Positions 16,457 through 25,953 of a DNA stretch of 64,000 nucleotides are shown here, piece by piece; position 1 is the stretch's first letter, and every line of letters begins with the position of its first letter. Both the position numbers and the translations under genes were made by a program. The notes under the pieces were generated by a model. It was not told where the DNA came from. It saw nothing but the letters and a program-made list of their open reading frames with translations, and did not search any database. Source of the stretch: Polaromonas sp. (GTDB lineage Bacteria; Pseudomonadota; Gammaproteobacteria; Burkholderiales; Burkholderiaceae_C); the NCBI GenBank assembly GCA_030654695.1, contig JAURWY010000032.1, positions 1 through 64,000 on the forward strand, in the 5' to 3' direction.

Positions 16457-17584
16457 ATGAAAATCCGCGCCGCCGTTCTTGAAACCGTTGGACTCCCAGC
16501 ACCTTACAGGCAGAGTCGTCCCCTGCGCATCATGGAGGTCGACCTTGACCCGCCGCAGCACGGCGAGGTACTGGTGCGCATCCGCGCCGCAGGCCTGTGC
16601 CATTCTGATTTGTCGGTCATCAACGGCGACAGGCCGCGGCCGGTACCCATGGCGCTTGGACACGAAGCTGCCGCCGAAGTCGTCGAATGCGGCGCTGGCG
16701 TGACCGACCTCGCGCCGGGCGATCGAATCGTACTCGTGTTTATACCGAGTTGCGGTTGCTGCACGCTTTGCGCAGAAGGCCGTCCAGCACTTTGCGAGCC
16801 GGGCGCCCTGAGCAATAACGCCGGTACGCTGCTCGGTGGCGGCAAACGCCTGAGCATGGGTGACACGTTAATCAACCACCACATTGGTGTCTCGTGCTTT
16901 GCCGAGTATGCAGTTGTTTCGCGGCGCTCCTGCGTGAAAATTCAATCTGACATCTCGCATGCTGAAGCGGCGCTGTTCGGCTGCGCTGTACTGACAGGTG
17001 TTGGCGCCGTCGTGAACACCGCAAGACTGCAGGCTGGCAGCACGGCGGCCGTCCTCGGGCTGGGCGGCGTCGGCTTCAGCGCCTTGCTTGGCGCTGTCGC
17101 CAGCGGCGCACGCGACATCGTCGCGATCGACCTCAACGAAGAAAAACTCAAGCTCGCGCGCGAACTTGGTGCGACTGCGACGTTCAATGCGGGGCACCCC
17201 GACTGCGCCGAGCAGATCCGTGAACTCACGAAAGGCGGCGTTGACTACGCCTTCGAAATGGCCGGTGCGATTCCCGCGATGGAGCTGGCGTGGAAGATCA
17301 CGCGGCGCGGCGGTAGTACGATCTCGGCCGGACTGCCCAACCCCGCGCTACGCTTCCAGTTGCCACCCGTGACGCTGGTAGCAGAGGAACGCACTCTGCG
17401 AGGAAGCTACATCGGATCGGCCGTTCCAGCGCGCGACATTCCGCGTTATATCGACCTCTACCAGCGCGGCAAGCTGCCCGTTAACCGCCTGATGGGTGAA
17501 CAACTTGCGCTGGATGACATCAACGAAGGATTCGACCGCCTAGCGACCGGACACGCGCTGCGGGATGTGGTGGTTTTCAAATAA
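16457..17584 (+). CDS. Zinc-dependent alcohol dehydrogenase (MDR family)
   Basis: A 375-residue medium-chain dehydrogenase. The catalytic zinc ligands are in GLCHSD and ALGHEAAAEV. The structural zinc Cys set is in SCGCCTLCAEGRPALC, and the NAD Rossmann motif is GLGGVGFSALLGAVASGA. The overall style is that of class III/aryl or acyclic alcohol dehydrogenases. It is separated from the lyase by the Bug remnant and about 230 bases and may have its own promoter, so its membership in the same pathway is only suggested by position. A hairpin with an A/T-rich base lies 26 bases after the stop. Confidence 0.9.
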   Translation: MKIRAAVLETVGLPAPYRQSRPLRIMEVDLDPPQHGEVLVRIRAAGLCHSDLSVINGDRPRPVPMALGHEAAAEVVECGAGVTDLAPGDRIVLVFIPSCGCCTLCAEGRPALCEPGALSNNAGTLLGGGKRLSMGDTLINHHIGVSCFAEYAVVSRRSCVKIQSDISHAEAALFGCAVLTGVGAVVNTARLQAGSTAAVLGLGGVGFSALLGAVASGARDIVAIDLNEEKLKLARELGATATFNAGHPDCAEQIRELTKGGVDYAFEMAGAIPAMELAWKITRRGGSTISAGLPNPALRFQLPPVTLVAEERTLRGSYIGSAVPARDIPRYIDLYQRGKLPVNRLMGEQLALDDINEGFDRLATGHALRDVVVFK

Positions 17585-17609
17585 GCGGGATAGCCATGCA
17601 CGCGGCTGG

Positions 17610-17636
17610 AAAAACGGGTGCCCGCTGCGCGTTTTT
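17610..17636 (+). terminator. Probable terminator of the alcohol dehydrogenase gene
   Basis: AAAAACG and CGTTTTT form a 7-bp stem around a 13-base GC-rich loop shortly after the gene's stop codon. The T run is in the 3' arm. The next 200 bases before the small membrane protein gene show no coding or structural signal I can support. Confidence 0.5.
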
Positions 17637-17839
17637 GCATGTGGAGTAGCAGGAGAATGTCCTTCAAAATGCTTAGGCAAGTTTTTTAGGCTGAGATGGT
17701 GGCCCAAGGCCATGGATACGAGTCCTTTGACCTTGTGACGTTCTCAGGTGTCTTCGAGATCCCGATCCGTGCCCATCAACGTCTCACGAACAGTCGTTCA
17801 TGTGGCTCCCTTGATGGTAGCCATCGGTCTAGCCAACGC

Positions 17840-18016
17840 TCAGCGAAAGCGCTCGACCGTCAAGACTGCGAAAAATCCAAATGCCGAAATCAGCGTCCAC
17901 TTCAAAATCAGCAGGCCGTAACGCTTGAAACGCGCTTGCCCAGTGATGGCAAACAATGCAAAGCAAGCACCGGCCGCCAGCATGAGCAAGATGAGAAGCC
18001 AGCGAAAAATCAGCAT
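17840..18016 (-). CDS. Small two-helix membrane protein downstream of lpxC
   Basis: A 58-residue protein starting MLIFRWLLILLMLAAGACFA, with two hydrophobic helices (about 2-22 and 35-53) separated by a basic loop (TGQARFKRYG) and a short charged tail (ERFR). It lies on the lpxC strand 26 bases after the lpxC stop, so it is probably cotranscribed. I do not recognise a named family. Its hydrophobic pattern with a positive loop is coherent and unlike a chance frame. A function linked to the envelope is only suggested by the neighbourhood. Confidence 0.62.
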   Translation of the reverse strand: MLIFRWLLILLMLAAGACFALFAITGQARFKRYGLLILKWTLISAFGFFAVLTVERFR

Positions 18017-18042
18017 GGTATGGCCTTGTGTTGACGCGCGGC

Positions 18043-18966
18043 CTACCAAGCAGGCGCGAGTTGCGCCAAGCCCTTGGGCGCGATTTTGTCGTCGGTGAAG
18101 CTGACGATCTCATAAGCCTCAGGGTGTGCCAGCAACTCGCGCAACAGCAGGTTGTTCATCGCGTGGCCAGAGCGGAACGCGCTGTAGGCGGTCAGCAAAG
18201 GTTTGCCCAGCAGATACAAGTCGCCCATGGCGTCCAATATCTTGTGTTTGACGAACTCGTCGTTGTAACGCAAACCCTCTGTGTTGAGGACTTTGTAGTC
18301 GTCCATGACGATGGCATTGTCCAGACCACCCCCCATGGCCAAGCCGTTGGCGCGCATCATCTCGACGTCTTTGGTGAAGCCGAAGGTGCGGGCCCGTGCG
18401 ATGTCTCGGGTGTAAGAGTTGGTGCCCATGTCGAACTCGACCCGCTGGCCAGTCGAGTCCACCGCCGGGTGGTCAAAATCAATCTCAAAGCTGAGCTTGT
18501 AGCCCTCGTAGGGGCTCAGGCGTGCCCACTTGGTGCTGGTGCCCTCGCCTTCGCGAACTTCGACCGGCTGGATGACACGCACAAACTTTTTGGGGGTCTG
18601 CTGCAAGACGATGCCAGCCGACTGCAGCAAGAACACAAACGAGGCCGCTGAGCCATCCAAAATAGGCACTTCTTCGGCAGTGATATCTATGTACAGATTG
18701 TCAATGCCGAGGCCGGCGCAGGCCGACATCAGGTGCTCAACGGTGAACACTTTAGCGTTGCCGTTGGAAATGGTCGAGGCCATGCGGGTGTCGGTCACCG
18801 CCACCGCGGACACCACGATGTCCACCGGCTGCGGTAAATCGACACGCCTGAAAACGATGCCGGTGTCGGGCGGTGCGGGGCGCAGTGTCAACTCCACGCG
18901 CTGGCCGCTGTGCAGGCCAACGCCTACTGCCTTGGTCAGGGATTTGAGAGTTCTTTGAGCCAGCAT
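18043..18966 (-). CDS. lpxC: UDP-3-O-acyl-N-acetylglucosamine deacetylase
   Basis: A 307-residue zinc deacetylase catalysing the committed step of lipid A synthesis in the cytoplasm. The zinc and catalytic residues are visible in [15 protein letters not shown] (His), [15 protein letters not shown] (His and Asp) and [14 protein letters not shown] (His). The N-terminus [21 protein letters not shown] is typical. The length matches the family (about 305). It follows ftsZ on the same strand, the usual proteobacterial order, but a strong terminator lies between them, so lpxC may be largely independently transcribed. Confidence 0.97.
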   Translation of the reverse strand: MLAQRTLKSLTKAVGVGLHSGQRVELTLRPAPPDTGIVFRRVDLPQPVDIVVSAVAVTDTRMASTISNGNAKVFTVEHLMSACAGLGIDNLYIDITAEEVPILDGSAASFVFLLQSAGIVLQQTPKKFVRVIQPVEVREGEGTSTKWARLSPYEGYKLSFEIDFDHPAVDSTGQRVEFDMGTNSYTRDIARARTFGFTKDVEMMRANGLAMGGGLDNAIVMDDYKVLNTEGLRYNDEFVKHKILDAMGDLYLLGKPLLTAYSAFRSGHAMNNLLLRELLAHPEAYEIVSFTDDKIAPKGLAQLAPAW

Positions 18967-19001
18967 CCGCTTATTTTAATTTGCACAGCAAATCTGTGAG
19001 G

Positions 19002-19030
19002 AAAAAAGGGCTCTGCCGTTGCGCAGCCCT
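19002..19030 (-). terminator. Terminator between ftsZ and lpxC
   Basis: On the minus strand AGGGCT...AGCCCT form a stem followed by six T residues, about 35 bases before the lpxC start. Immediately upstream (19031-19057) a separate 11-bp perfect hairpin (GCGTTCACGCC / GGCGTGAACGC) stands right after ftsZ. Together they should end most dcw transcripts. Confidence 0.7.
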
Positions 19031-19057
19031 GCGTTCACGCCGTCAGGGCGTGAACGC
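19031..19057 (-). other. Stem-loop after ftsZ
   Basis: An 11-bp perfect inverted repeat with a 5-base loop, 21 bases after the ftsZ stop and abutting the following terminator. It could protect the ftsZ mRNA 3' end or reinforce termination. It lacks its own T run. Confidence 0.55.
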
Positions 19058-19078
19058 AAAGTCTGCAAAGCATCAAGC

Positions 19079-20308
19079 TCAATCGGCTTGCTTGCGCAAA
19101 AAGGCGGGGATCTCAAAGTCATCCATGCCACCGGAAGCCAAGGCATCCACCTTCGCCGCAGCTTGCGTGCGGTTGGTGCGCCAGACGCTTGGCACGGCCA
19201 TGTTGCCGTAGTCATGCTGTGTCGGGCTGACGGACTGAACGTTGGTGTTGAACGGTTGCCCGGCGTTGCCAACCGCCATGTTCAGCACCGGCAAGTTGTC
19301 GGTGCCGGTGCGCAGCACTTGCAGCGGCGGCGCTGTGCGGCGAATCGTCTGGCGACTCAGACCGGTGGCGACCACCGTGACACGAATCTCATCACCTAAA
19401 TTGTCGTCGTAGGCGGTGCCGTAAATCACATGCGCATCGGGTGAAGCGTAGGCGCGAATGGTGTTCATGGCCAGCTTGGATTCGCTCAATTTGAGCGAAC
19501 CTTTGGCTGCCGTGATCAAGACCAAAACCCCTTTGGCACCCGACAGGTCAATGCCCTCCAGCAGCGGGCAAGCAACCGCCTGCTCGGCAGCGATGCGTGC
19601 ACGGTCCGGGCCGCTGGCCACAGCTGTGCCCATCATGGCTTTGCCGGGTTCGCCCATGACGGTGCGGACGTCTTCAAAGTCGACATTCACATGGCCTGGG
19701 ACGTTGATGATCTCGGCAATACCACCGACGGCATTTTTCAATACGTCGTTGGCATGTGCAAAGGCTTCGTCTTGGGTGATGTCATCGCCCAGCACATCGA
19801 GCAATTTTTCGTTCAGCACGACGATCAGGGAATCGACATTGGCTTCGAGTTCGGCCAGACCGCTGTCGGCGTTCGTCATGCGGCGGCCGCCTTCCCAGTC
19901 AAACGGCTTGGTGACCACGCCGACGGTGAGAATGCCCATTTCTTTGGCCACGCGAGCGATCACCGGCGCAGCGCCAGTGCCGGTACCGCCGCCCATGCCG
20001 GCAGTGATGAACAACATGTGTGCGCCAGCGATGGCTTCGCGAATGTCGTCCACCGCAAGTTCAGCCGCATCGCGACCTTTTTCGGGTTTACTGCCAGCGC
20101 CCAGACCACTGCCACCCAGTTGGATGGTCTTGTGTGCAGTGCCGCGGCCGAGCGCTTGCGCATCGGTGTTGGCACAGATGAATTCGACGCCTTGCACGCC
20201 GCTTTCAATCATGTGCTCAACCGCATTGCCGCCGCCACCGCCAACGCCGATCACCTTGATCAGGGTGCCTTGGTTGAACTCTTCAATCTCGATCATTTCG
20301 ATGCTCAT
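19079..20308 (-). CDS. ftsZ: Cell division GTPase FtsZ
   Basis: A 409-residue tubulin homologue forming the cytokinetic ring. KVIGVGGGGGNAVEHM begins the GTPase domain, and GGGTGTGAAPVIARVAKEMG is the tubulin signature. The T7 loop NVDFEDVRTVM supplies the catalytic Asp. A variable linker at about 320-390 leads to the C-terminal peptide DDFEIPAFLRKQAD, which binds FtsA and ZipA. The ATG was chosen because a strong GGAGG site lies directly upstream; an in-frame codon 24 bases earlier is rejected. The 141-base gap to ftsA is AT-rich next to ftsZ and could carry an extra promoter. Confidence 0.98.
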   Translation of the reverse strand: MSIEMIEIEEFNQGTLIKVIGVGGGGGNAVEHMIESGVQGVEFICANTDAQALGRGTAHKTIQLGGSGLGAGSKPEKGRDAAELAVDDIREAIAGAHMLFITAGMGGGTGTGAAPVIARVAKEMGILTVGVVTKPFDWEGGRRMTNADSGLAELEANVDSLIVVLNEKLLDVLGDDITQDEAFAHANDVLKNAVGGIAEIINVPGHVNVDFEDVRTVMGEPGKAMMGTAVASGPDRARIAAEQAVACPLLEGIDLSGAKGVLVLITAAKGSLKLSESKLAMNTIRAYASPDAHVIYGTAYDDNLGDEIRVTVVATGLSRQTIRRTAPPLQVLRTGTDNLPVLNMAVGNAGQPFNTNVQSVSPTQHDYGNMAVPSVWRTNRTQAAAKVDALASGGMDDFEIPAFLRKQAD

Positions 20309-20449
20309 GGGAGCCTCCTGTTGGTAATGCAATTATTTAAATATGGAAAATTTTGAAGTTCTGACATGGTGTTTTTTATGACGGCGGGTCAGCCCCTCCT
20401 GAATGTGTTGGACAAGACGACGCGCGACGTTGCATGGACAAATGAATCA
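20309..20449 (-). promoter_or_regulatory. ftsA-ftsZ intergenic region, possible ftsZ promoter
   Basis: This is the only sizeable gap in the cluster below mraZ. The 60 bases nearest ftsZ are unusually AT-rich (TTCAAAATTTTCC...TATTTAAATAATTG on the minus strand), with TTCAAA and TAATTG- or TATTTA-like hexamers in plausible spacing. It ends in a strong ribosome site. A dedicated ftsZ promoter here would allow higher FtsZ than FtsA output; this is inference from composition. Confidence 0.35.
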
Positions 20450-21679
20450 TCAGAAGTTCCCCACTAGCCAGTCTTTAACCTTGCCGAAAGCGTTGTGCAT
20501 GCTGCCCGCTTTTTGCGAGACTTTGTAGCCACGCATGCGTGCCAGCCGGGCTTCTTCTAGCAGGCCCATCACGGTCGCGGCGCGGGCCTGCGCGACCATG
20601 TCGGACAGCGCGCTCGAGTAGCGCGGCATGCCGCGCCTGACCGGCTTCAAAAAGATGTCTTCGCCGAGCTCGACCATGCCCGGCATGACGGCGCTGCCGC
20701 CGGTGATGACGATGCCCGAAGACAGCACTTCCTCGTAGCCTGATTCGCGGATGACCTGTTGCACCAGCGAGTAGATTTCTTCGATGCGCGGCTCGATCAC
20801 GCCGGCCAGCGCTTGGCGGCTGAGCATGCGCGGCCCGCGGTCACCTAGACCCGGCACTTCAACTTGCCGCTCTGGGTCAGCCAGCAGCTGCTTGGCGCAA
20901 CCGTTCTCAACCTTGATGTCTTCGGCGTCTTTGGTCGGCGTGCGCAGCGCCATGGCAATGTCGCTGGTGATCAAATCGCCAGCAATCGGAATCACCGCGG
21001 TGTGCCGAATGGCACCGCCCGTGAAGATCGCCACATCGGTGGTGCCGGCACCAATGTCGACCATCGCCACGCCCAGCTCGCGTTCGTCTTGCGTCAACAC
21101 CGCAAGGCTGGAGGCCAACGGATTGAGCATCAGCTGGTCTACTTCCAGGCCGCAGCGGCGCACGCACTTGATGATGTTTTCAGCAGCGCTCTGTGCGCCG
21201 GTGACGATGTGGATTTTGGCTTCTAGACGGATGCCACTCATGCCGATGGGTTCGCGCACATCTTGCCCGTCGATCACAAACTCTTGCGGCTCGACCAGCA
21301 GCAAGCGCTGATCGGTGGAGATGTTGATGGCCTTGGCGGTTTCAATCACCCGCGCCACGTCGGCTTGACTGACTTCCTTGTCTTTGACCGCGACCATGCC
21401 GCTTGAATTGATACCGCGAATATGACTGCCCGTGATACCGGTGTAAACGCGACCAATCTTGCAATCCGCCATCAGCTCGGCTTCTTTGAGTGCCTGCTGA
21501 ATACTTTGCACCGTGGCGTCGATGTTGACCACCACACCGCGCTTGAGACCGCTGCTGGCGGCGATGCCGAGGCCCGCCAGTTTGAGCTCCCCATTGAGCA
21601 ATATTTCAGCGACCACCACCATCACTTTGCTGGTCCCGATGTCGAGACCGACAACCAGATCTTTGTATTCTTTGGCCAT
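20450..21679 (-). CDS. ftsA: Cell division protein FtsA
   Basis: A 409-residue actin-like protein that tethers FtsZ to the membrane. The phosphate-1 motif is VVGLDIGTSKVMVVVAE, and the phosphate-2 region is VAMVDIGAGTTDVAIF, with ITGGSAVMPGMVEL as the adenosine motif. The C-terminal amphipathic helix FGKVKDWLVGNF is the membrane-targeting sequence. The 1C subdomain replaces actin subdomain 1B as expected. It begins 12 bases after the ftsQ stop. Length is usual for proteobacteria (about 410-420). Confidence 0.97.
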   Translation of the reverse strand: MAKEYKDLVVGLDIGTSKVMVVVAEILLNGELKLAGLGIAASSGLKRGVVVNIDATVQSIQQALKEAELMADCKIGRVYTGITGSHIRGINSSGMVAVKDKEVSQADVARVIETAKAINISTDQRLLLVEPQEFVIDGQDVREPIGMSGIRLEAKIHIVTGAQSAAENIIKCVRRCGLEVDQLMLNPLASSLAVLTQDERELGVAMVDIGAGTTDVAIFTGGAIRHTAVIPIAGDLITSDIAMALRTPTKDAEDIKVENGCAKQLLADPERQVEVPGLGDRGPRMLSRQALAGVIEPRIEEIYSLVQQVIRESGYEEVLSSGIVITGGSAVMPGMVELGEDIFLKPVRRGMPRYSSALSDMVAQARAATVMGLLEEARLARMRGYKVSQKAGSMHNAFGKVKDWLVGNF

Positions 21680-21691
21680 AGTTCTTACACC

Positions 21692-22492
21692 TTATTTCTT
21701 GTTCTGTTTACTGCCGGCGGCCACTGTGGTGACGCCGCGCAGCTTGATCGCATAACCGTTGCTGTAGCGCAAATCTGCTGATTCCAGGTTGCGTCCAAAT
21801 TTGGATGAGGTCTGCGCCACCGTGGCGACGAAACGCTGCACCCGGACTTGAATCTCGGCTGGACTGCCCAACCCCATTTCAATCACTGCGCCGCCTTCCA
21901 GCAAAGCCCGCCAGCTGCCGCGATGTGTCAACTCCAGCTCGGTCAATTTGATGTCGACTTTTTCGAGCATTGGCGCTACCGCTCGATAGCCTTGCAGCAC
22001 CAATGCTGACTGCCCTTTGGGGCCGTTCAGCAATGGCAAGTCTTCGGCTTCCACATCACCCTGGTTGACTTCGAAGACCTCACCAAAACTGTTCACCAAT
22101 TGCGCATCGCTCGCAGGGCCCCAAAACGCCACCGCCTGATGTTCTTGCAGCTCCACGCGAAGGCTGTCCGGAAACTCTCGCCGTACCACCGCATAACGAA
22201 CCCAGGGCACGTTCTCGAAAGCACTGCGGGTGCGCGCCAAGTCCAGCGTGAAAAAATTGCCAGCCAACTTGGGGGCGACGTTGGCCCGCAAGGTTGCAGC
22301 ATTGTTGTGCGCTAGTTCGTTCTCAACATGAATCGCCTTGAGGCTGAAGACTGGCTGCTTCGCCAACCAGCCCGCAACAGCTGTCAGGGACAGTGCGCCA
22401 AACAGCAGCAGAAATGCAGCGGCGGTGTTGTTCATTAGCCTGACGTCGAGCGGCAAGGCTTTGATGAACGGTATACGTTTAGCCCGGCTCAT
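21692..22492 (-). CDS. ftsQ: Cell division protein FtsQ
   Basis: A 266-residue bitopic protein: a short cytoplasmic basic N-terminus ([11 protein letters not shown]), one membrane helix ([20 protein letters not shown]), a POTRA domain beginning [16 protein letters not shown], and a beta domain with the [31 protein letters not shown] motif region. FtsQ links early and late divisome proteins through FtsB and FtsL. The start was chosen because it overlaps the ddl stop as ATGA; longer upstream reading would lie inside ddl. The C-terminus ends in a Lys-rich tail. Confidence 0.95.
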   Translation of the reverse strand: MSRAKRIPFIKALPLDVRLMNNTAAAFLLLFGALSLTAVAGWLAKQPVFSLKAIHVENELAHNNAATLRANVAPKLAGNFFTLDLARTRSAFENVPWVRYAVVRREFPDSLRVELQEHQAVAFWGPASDAQLVNSFGEVFEVNQGDVEAEDLPLLNGPKGQSALVLQGYRAVAPMLEKVDIKLTELELTHRGSWRALLEGGAVIEMGLGSPAEIQVRVQRFVATVAQTSSKFGRNLESADLRYSNGYAIKLRGVTTVAAGSKQNKK

Positions 22493-23475
22493 GCACTGAC
22501 TCCCAGAGGCGCAGGCGCTGGCTGATGATCCAAACTGGCGCTTTGCAACACGGCCAAGCAAAGCGCTTCATACGAGATGCCGTCTGCTCGCGCTGACATG
22601 GGCACCAGTGAATGACTGGTCATGCCGGGCGAGGTGTTCAGCTCCAGCAAATAGGGCTGGCGCGTGGCGGCGTCAATCATGACGTCAGCCCGTGCCCAGC
22701 CACGGCAATTCAAGGTCTGGTAAGCCGCCAGCACCAGTTGCTGAATGGCAGCTTCTTCTCCCGCCGGCAAACCGCAGGGCACGATGTACTGCGTGGTGTC
22801 GGTGAAGTATTTGTTTTGGTAGTCGTAGTTGCCCTCAGGGGCAACGATGCGGATGACTGGCAATGCCCGCGCATCAGCACCAGTTCCCAACACCGGGCAA
22901 GTGACTTCATCACCACTGATGAACTGCTCGCACAAAATGTCAGCATCAAGCTGCGCAGCTTGGGCCACGGCGTCGGCCATCTGATGGGCGCTGATGACTT
23001 TGGTCAAGCCGATGGACGAGCCTTCACGTGCCGGCTTCACAATCAAAGGCAAACCCAATATCTCTGGCACACCCACCACATCGGCCGGGCTGTAAAAACC
23101 ACGGCGCAATAAAACATAGCGCGGCGTGCTCAGACCATCGGCGAGCCAGATGCGCTTGGTCATGACCTTGTCGATGCACACGCTCGAGGCCATGACGCCG
23201 GAGCCGGTGTAAGGGATGCCGAGTAGTTCGAGCGCGCCCTGCACCGTGCCATCTTCGCCAAAACGTCCATGCAAGGCGATGAAGCAACGCGTGAAACCTT
23301 CCTTCTTGAGCTCATTCAGGGGGCGTTCAGCGGGATCAAAAGCGTGCGCATCAACGCCTTGCGACCGCAACGCGGCCAACACACCCCGACCCGACATGAA
23401 CGAAATCTCACGCTCGGCCGAGCTCCCCCCCATGAGCACCGCGACTTTGCCGAAAACGCTTGGATCAGTGCGCAT
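22489..23475 (-). CDS. ddl: D-alanine-D-alanine ligase
   Basis: A 328-residue ATP-grasp enzyme making the D-Ala-D-Ala dipeptide used by MurF. Motifs visible are [72 protein letters not shown] and [16 protein letters not shown]. Length and order match DdlB. The ATG giving MRTDPSVFG is chosen because it has the usual N-terminal spacing; it overlaps the end of murC by 11 bases. It lies between murC and ftsQ as in most proteobacterial dcw clusters. Confidence 0.97.
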   Translation of the reverse strand: MRTDPSVFGKVAVLMGGSSAEREISFMSGRGVLAALRSQGVDAHAFDPAERPLNELKKEGFTRCFIALHGRFGEDGTVQGALELLGIPYTGSGVMASSVCIDKVMTKRIWLADGLSTPRYVLLRRGFYSPADVVGVPEILGLPLIVKPAREGSSIGLTKVISAHQMADAVAQAAQLDADILCEQFISGDEVTCPVLGTGADARALPVIRIVAPEGNYDYQNKYFTDTTQYIVPCGLPAGEEAAIQQLVLAAYQTLNCRGWARADVMIDAATRQPYLLELNTSPGMTSHSLVPMSARADGISYEALCLAVLQSASLDHQPAPAPLGVSA

Positions 23476-24874
23476 GAGCACCTCCCAAAGCAATGACCTT
23501 GCCGGGCACCAGACCGATGGAACCGGCGCCCATGCAGACGACCACATCGCCGTCTTGCGCTAGGTCCAGAATTGCTTGCGGCATGGCGTCAATAGCATCC
23601 ACAAATACCGGCTCCAACTTGCCAGCGATGCGCAAAGCGCGGGTCAAAGCACGACCGTCCGCGGCAACGATGGGCGCTTCTCCAGCCGCATAAACCTCGG
23701 CCAACAACACGGCATCGGCTTGACCAATGACTTTGACGAAATCTTCAAAACAATCCCGTGTGCGGCTGAAACGGTGCGGTTGAAAAGCCAACACCAAACG
23801 CCGGCCCGGAAAGGCACCGCGCGCTGCGGCCAGCGTGGCGGCCATTTCGACCGGGTGATGGCCGTAGTCGTCGATCAACGTGAAGTGGCCGCCCGCAGCG
23901 GCAGGCGCTTCGCCGTAGCGCTGAAAGCGTCGGCCCACGCCATTGAATTCAGCCAGCGCTTTTTGCACCGCTGCATCTGGAATATCAAGTTCCACCGCCA
24001 CCGCAATCGCCGACAGTGCATTCAGCACATTGTGTTCGCCCGGCAGGTTCAGTACCACCGGCAAGTCTGGCAGCGTGACGCCGTTGCGGCGCTGCACGGT
24101 GAAATGCATTTGGCCGTTGACGTGGCGCACATCGACGGCACGTACTTGAGCGTCTGCATTGAAACCGTAGCTGGTGACGGGGCAAGAGACTTGGGAAATG
24201 ATGTCGCGCACGGCGGCATCGTCCGTGCACAAAATTGCGGTACCGTAAAAAGGCATGCGGTGCAGAAAGTCGACAAAAGCGGCCTTCAGCTTGCCAAAGT
24301 CGTGACCATAGGTTTCCATGTGGTCAGCGTCGATGTTGGTGACCACGGCCATCACCGGCAACAAGTTCAAAAACGAAGCGTCAGATTCGTCGGCTTCGAC
24401 CACGATGTAATCGCCTGAGCCTAATTTTGCATTGGTGCCGGCACTGTTGAGTCGGCCGCCAATCACATAGGTCGGGTCCAGCCCGGCTTCGGCCAAGACG
24501 CTGGCAACAAGACTAGTGGTGGTGGTTTTGCCATGCGTGCCCGCAATTGCGATGCCGCGCTTGAGGCGCATCAGCTCGGCCAGCATGAGCGCGCGCGGCA
24601 CCACCGGAATGTGTTTTTCGCGGGCCGCGACGACTTCAGGATTGTCAGCTTTCACCGCAGTCGAGGTGACCACGGCATCGACACTGGTCAGGTTACTGGC
24701 TGCATGGCCAAGATAGGTTTTGATGCCCAGACCGGCCAAGCGACGCAGGGTTGCGCTGTCGGCCAAGTCGGAGCCGGAAATCACATAACCGAGGTTGTGC
24801 AGCACTTCAGCAATGCCGGACATGCCCGAGCCACCGATGCCGATGAAGTGGATGTTGTTGACCGCGTGCTTCAT
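23465..24874 (-). CDS. murC: UDP-N-acetylmuramate-L-alanine ligase
   Basis: A 469-residue Mur ligase adding the first amino acid (L-Ala) to UDP-MurNAc. The N-terminal UDP-binding [23 protein letters not shown], the ATP loop [18 protein letters not shown], the [11 protein letters not shown] segment and the third-domain [20 protein letters not shown] motif are all intact. The start overlaps the murG stop by 4 bases (ATGA). The LIDDYGHHP motif clearly separates it from the Mpl fragment at the window's left edge. Confidence 0.98.
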   Translation of the reverse strand: MKHAVNNIHFIGIGGSGMSGIAEVLHNLGYVISGSDLADSATLRRLAGLGIKTYLGHAASNLTSVDAVVTSTAVKADNPEVVAAREKHIPVVPRALMLAELMRLKRGIAIAGTHGKTTTTSLVASVLAEAGLDPTYVIGGRLNSAGTNAKLGSGDYIVVEADESDASFLNLLPVMAVVTNIDADHMETYGHDFGKLKAAFVDFLHRMPFYGTAILCTDDAAVRDIISQVSCPVTSYGFNADAQVRAVDVRHVNGQMHFTVQRRNGVTLPDLPVVLNLPGEHNVLNALSAIAVAVELDIPDAAVQKALAEFNGVGRRFQRYGEAPAAAGGHFTLIDDYGHHPVEMAATLAAARGAFPGRRLVLAFQPHRFSRTRDCFEDFVKVIGQADAVLLAEVYAAGEAPIVAADGRALTRALRIAGKLEPVFVDAIDAMPQAILDLAQDGDVVVCMGAGSIGLVPGKVIALGGAHAH

Positions 24875-25953
24875 CGAGCCAGTTCCTCACAGGCCGCGAC
24901 GACACTCGCCGTGGCATTGATCTTTTTCATTTGGTACGCGGCTTCAGCCCGCTCTAAGAGATTGGCCCGCGTCATGGTTTGCAACAAGCCCGCCAAGCCT
25001 TCTGGCGTCAAGTCGGACTGCTGGATCAACCAACCGCCGCCGGCCTCGACCAAAAAGCGGGCATTGCGTGTTTGATGGTCATCCACCGCGGCGGGGAACG
25101 GCACAAATAAAGCCGCTGCGCCGACTGCAGCAATTTCAGTCACGGTGCTGGCGCCAGCGCGGCCAATGATCAGGTCTGCATCGGCAAATGCTTGCGCCGT
25201 GTCTTCAATGAATGGCGTCAATTCGGCCACCACGCCAGCTTGGGTGTAGTTGCTGCGCAGCGCCTCAATTTGTTGCGCGCCACTTTGATGGACCACTTGC
25301 GGCCGACTGGCTTCGCTCATCAGCGCCAGCGCTTTTGGCACCAGCTCGTTGAGTGCGCGGGCACCCAGACTGCCGCCCACCACCAACAGCTTGAGTGGGC
25401 CACTGCGGGCTGAAAAACGTTGCGTCGGCGCAGGCTGCTGAGTGAAGCCTGTACGCAAAGGATTACCCACCCACTCGGCTTTTTGGAAGACATTCGGAAA
25501 GGCTGTGAAGATCCGATCCGCCACACCCGCCAGCACGCGGTTGGCCATGCCAGCCACTGAATTTTGCTCGTGCAAGATGAGCGGTTTGCCAAGCAGCACC
25601 GCCATCATGCCGCCCGGAAAACTGACGTAACCGCCCAAGCCGATGACGACGTCGGGCTTGACCCGACGAACCACCTGAATGCTTTGCCAAAAGGCCTGTA
25701 ACAAACGCAGCGGTAGCAAAGCCAGCGTCAGTAGACCCTTGCCGCGCACGCCTGAAAAATCAATTGATTCAAATGCAATACCTTTGGCCGGCACCAACTG
25801 GCTTTCCATGCTCGGCCTGCCAACGCGGCCTTTGCCGCCCAACCAGTGAACTTGCCAGCCGCGTTCACGCAAGGCTTCAGCCACAGCCAGACCCGGGAAA
25901 ATATGGCCGCCGGTGCCGCCAGCCATGACGAGCGCGGTTTGAGGACGGGTCAT
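24871..25953 (-). CDS. murG: UDP-GlcNAc:undecaprenyl-PP-MurNAc-pentapeptide transferase
   Basis: A 360-residue GT28 glycosyltransferase that converts lipid I to lipid II at the inner face of the membrane. The N-terminal glycine-rich loop [19 protein letters not shown], the second loop [30 protein letters not shown] and the C-terminal donor site [24 protein letters not shown] are all present. A four-base overlap joins it to ftsW upstream and murC downstream. Confidence 0.98.
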   Translation of the reverse strand: MTRPQTALVMAGGTGGHIFPGLAVAEALRERGWQVHWLGGKGRVGRPSMESQLVPAKGIAFESIDFSGVRGKGLLTLALLPLRLLQAFWQSIQVVRRVKPDVVIGLGGYVSFPGGMMAVLLGKPLILHEQNSVAGMANRVLAGVADRIFTAFPNVFQKAEWVGNPLRTGFTQQPAPTQRFSARSGPLKLLVVGGSLGARALNELVPKALALMSEASRPQVVHQSGAQQIEALRSNYTQAGVVAELTPFIEDTAQAFADADLIIGRAGASTVTEIAAVGAAALFVPFPAAVDDHQTRNARFLVEAGGGWLIQQSDLTPEGLAGLLQTMTRANLLERAEAAYQMKKINATASVVAACEELAR

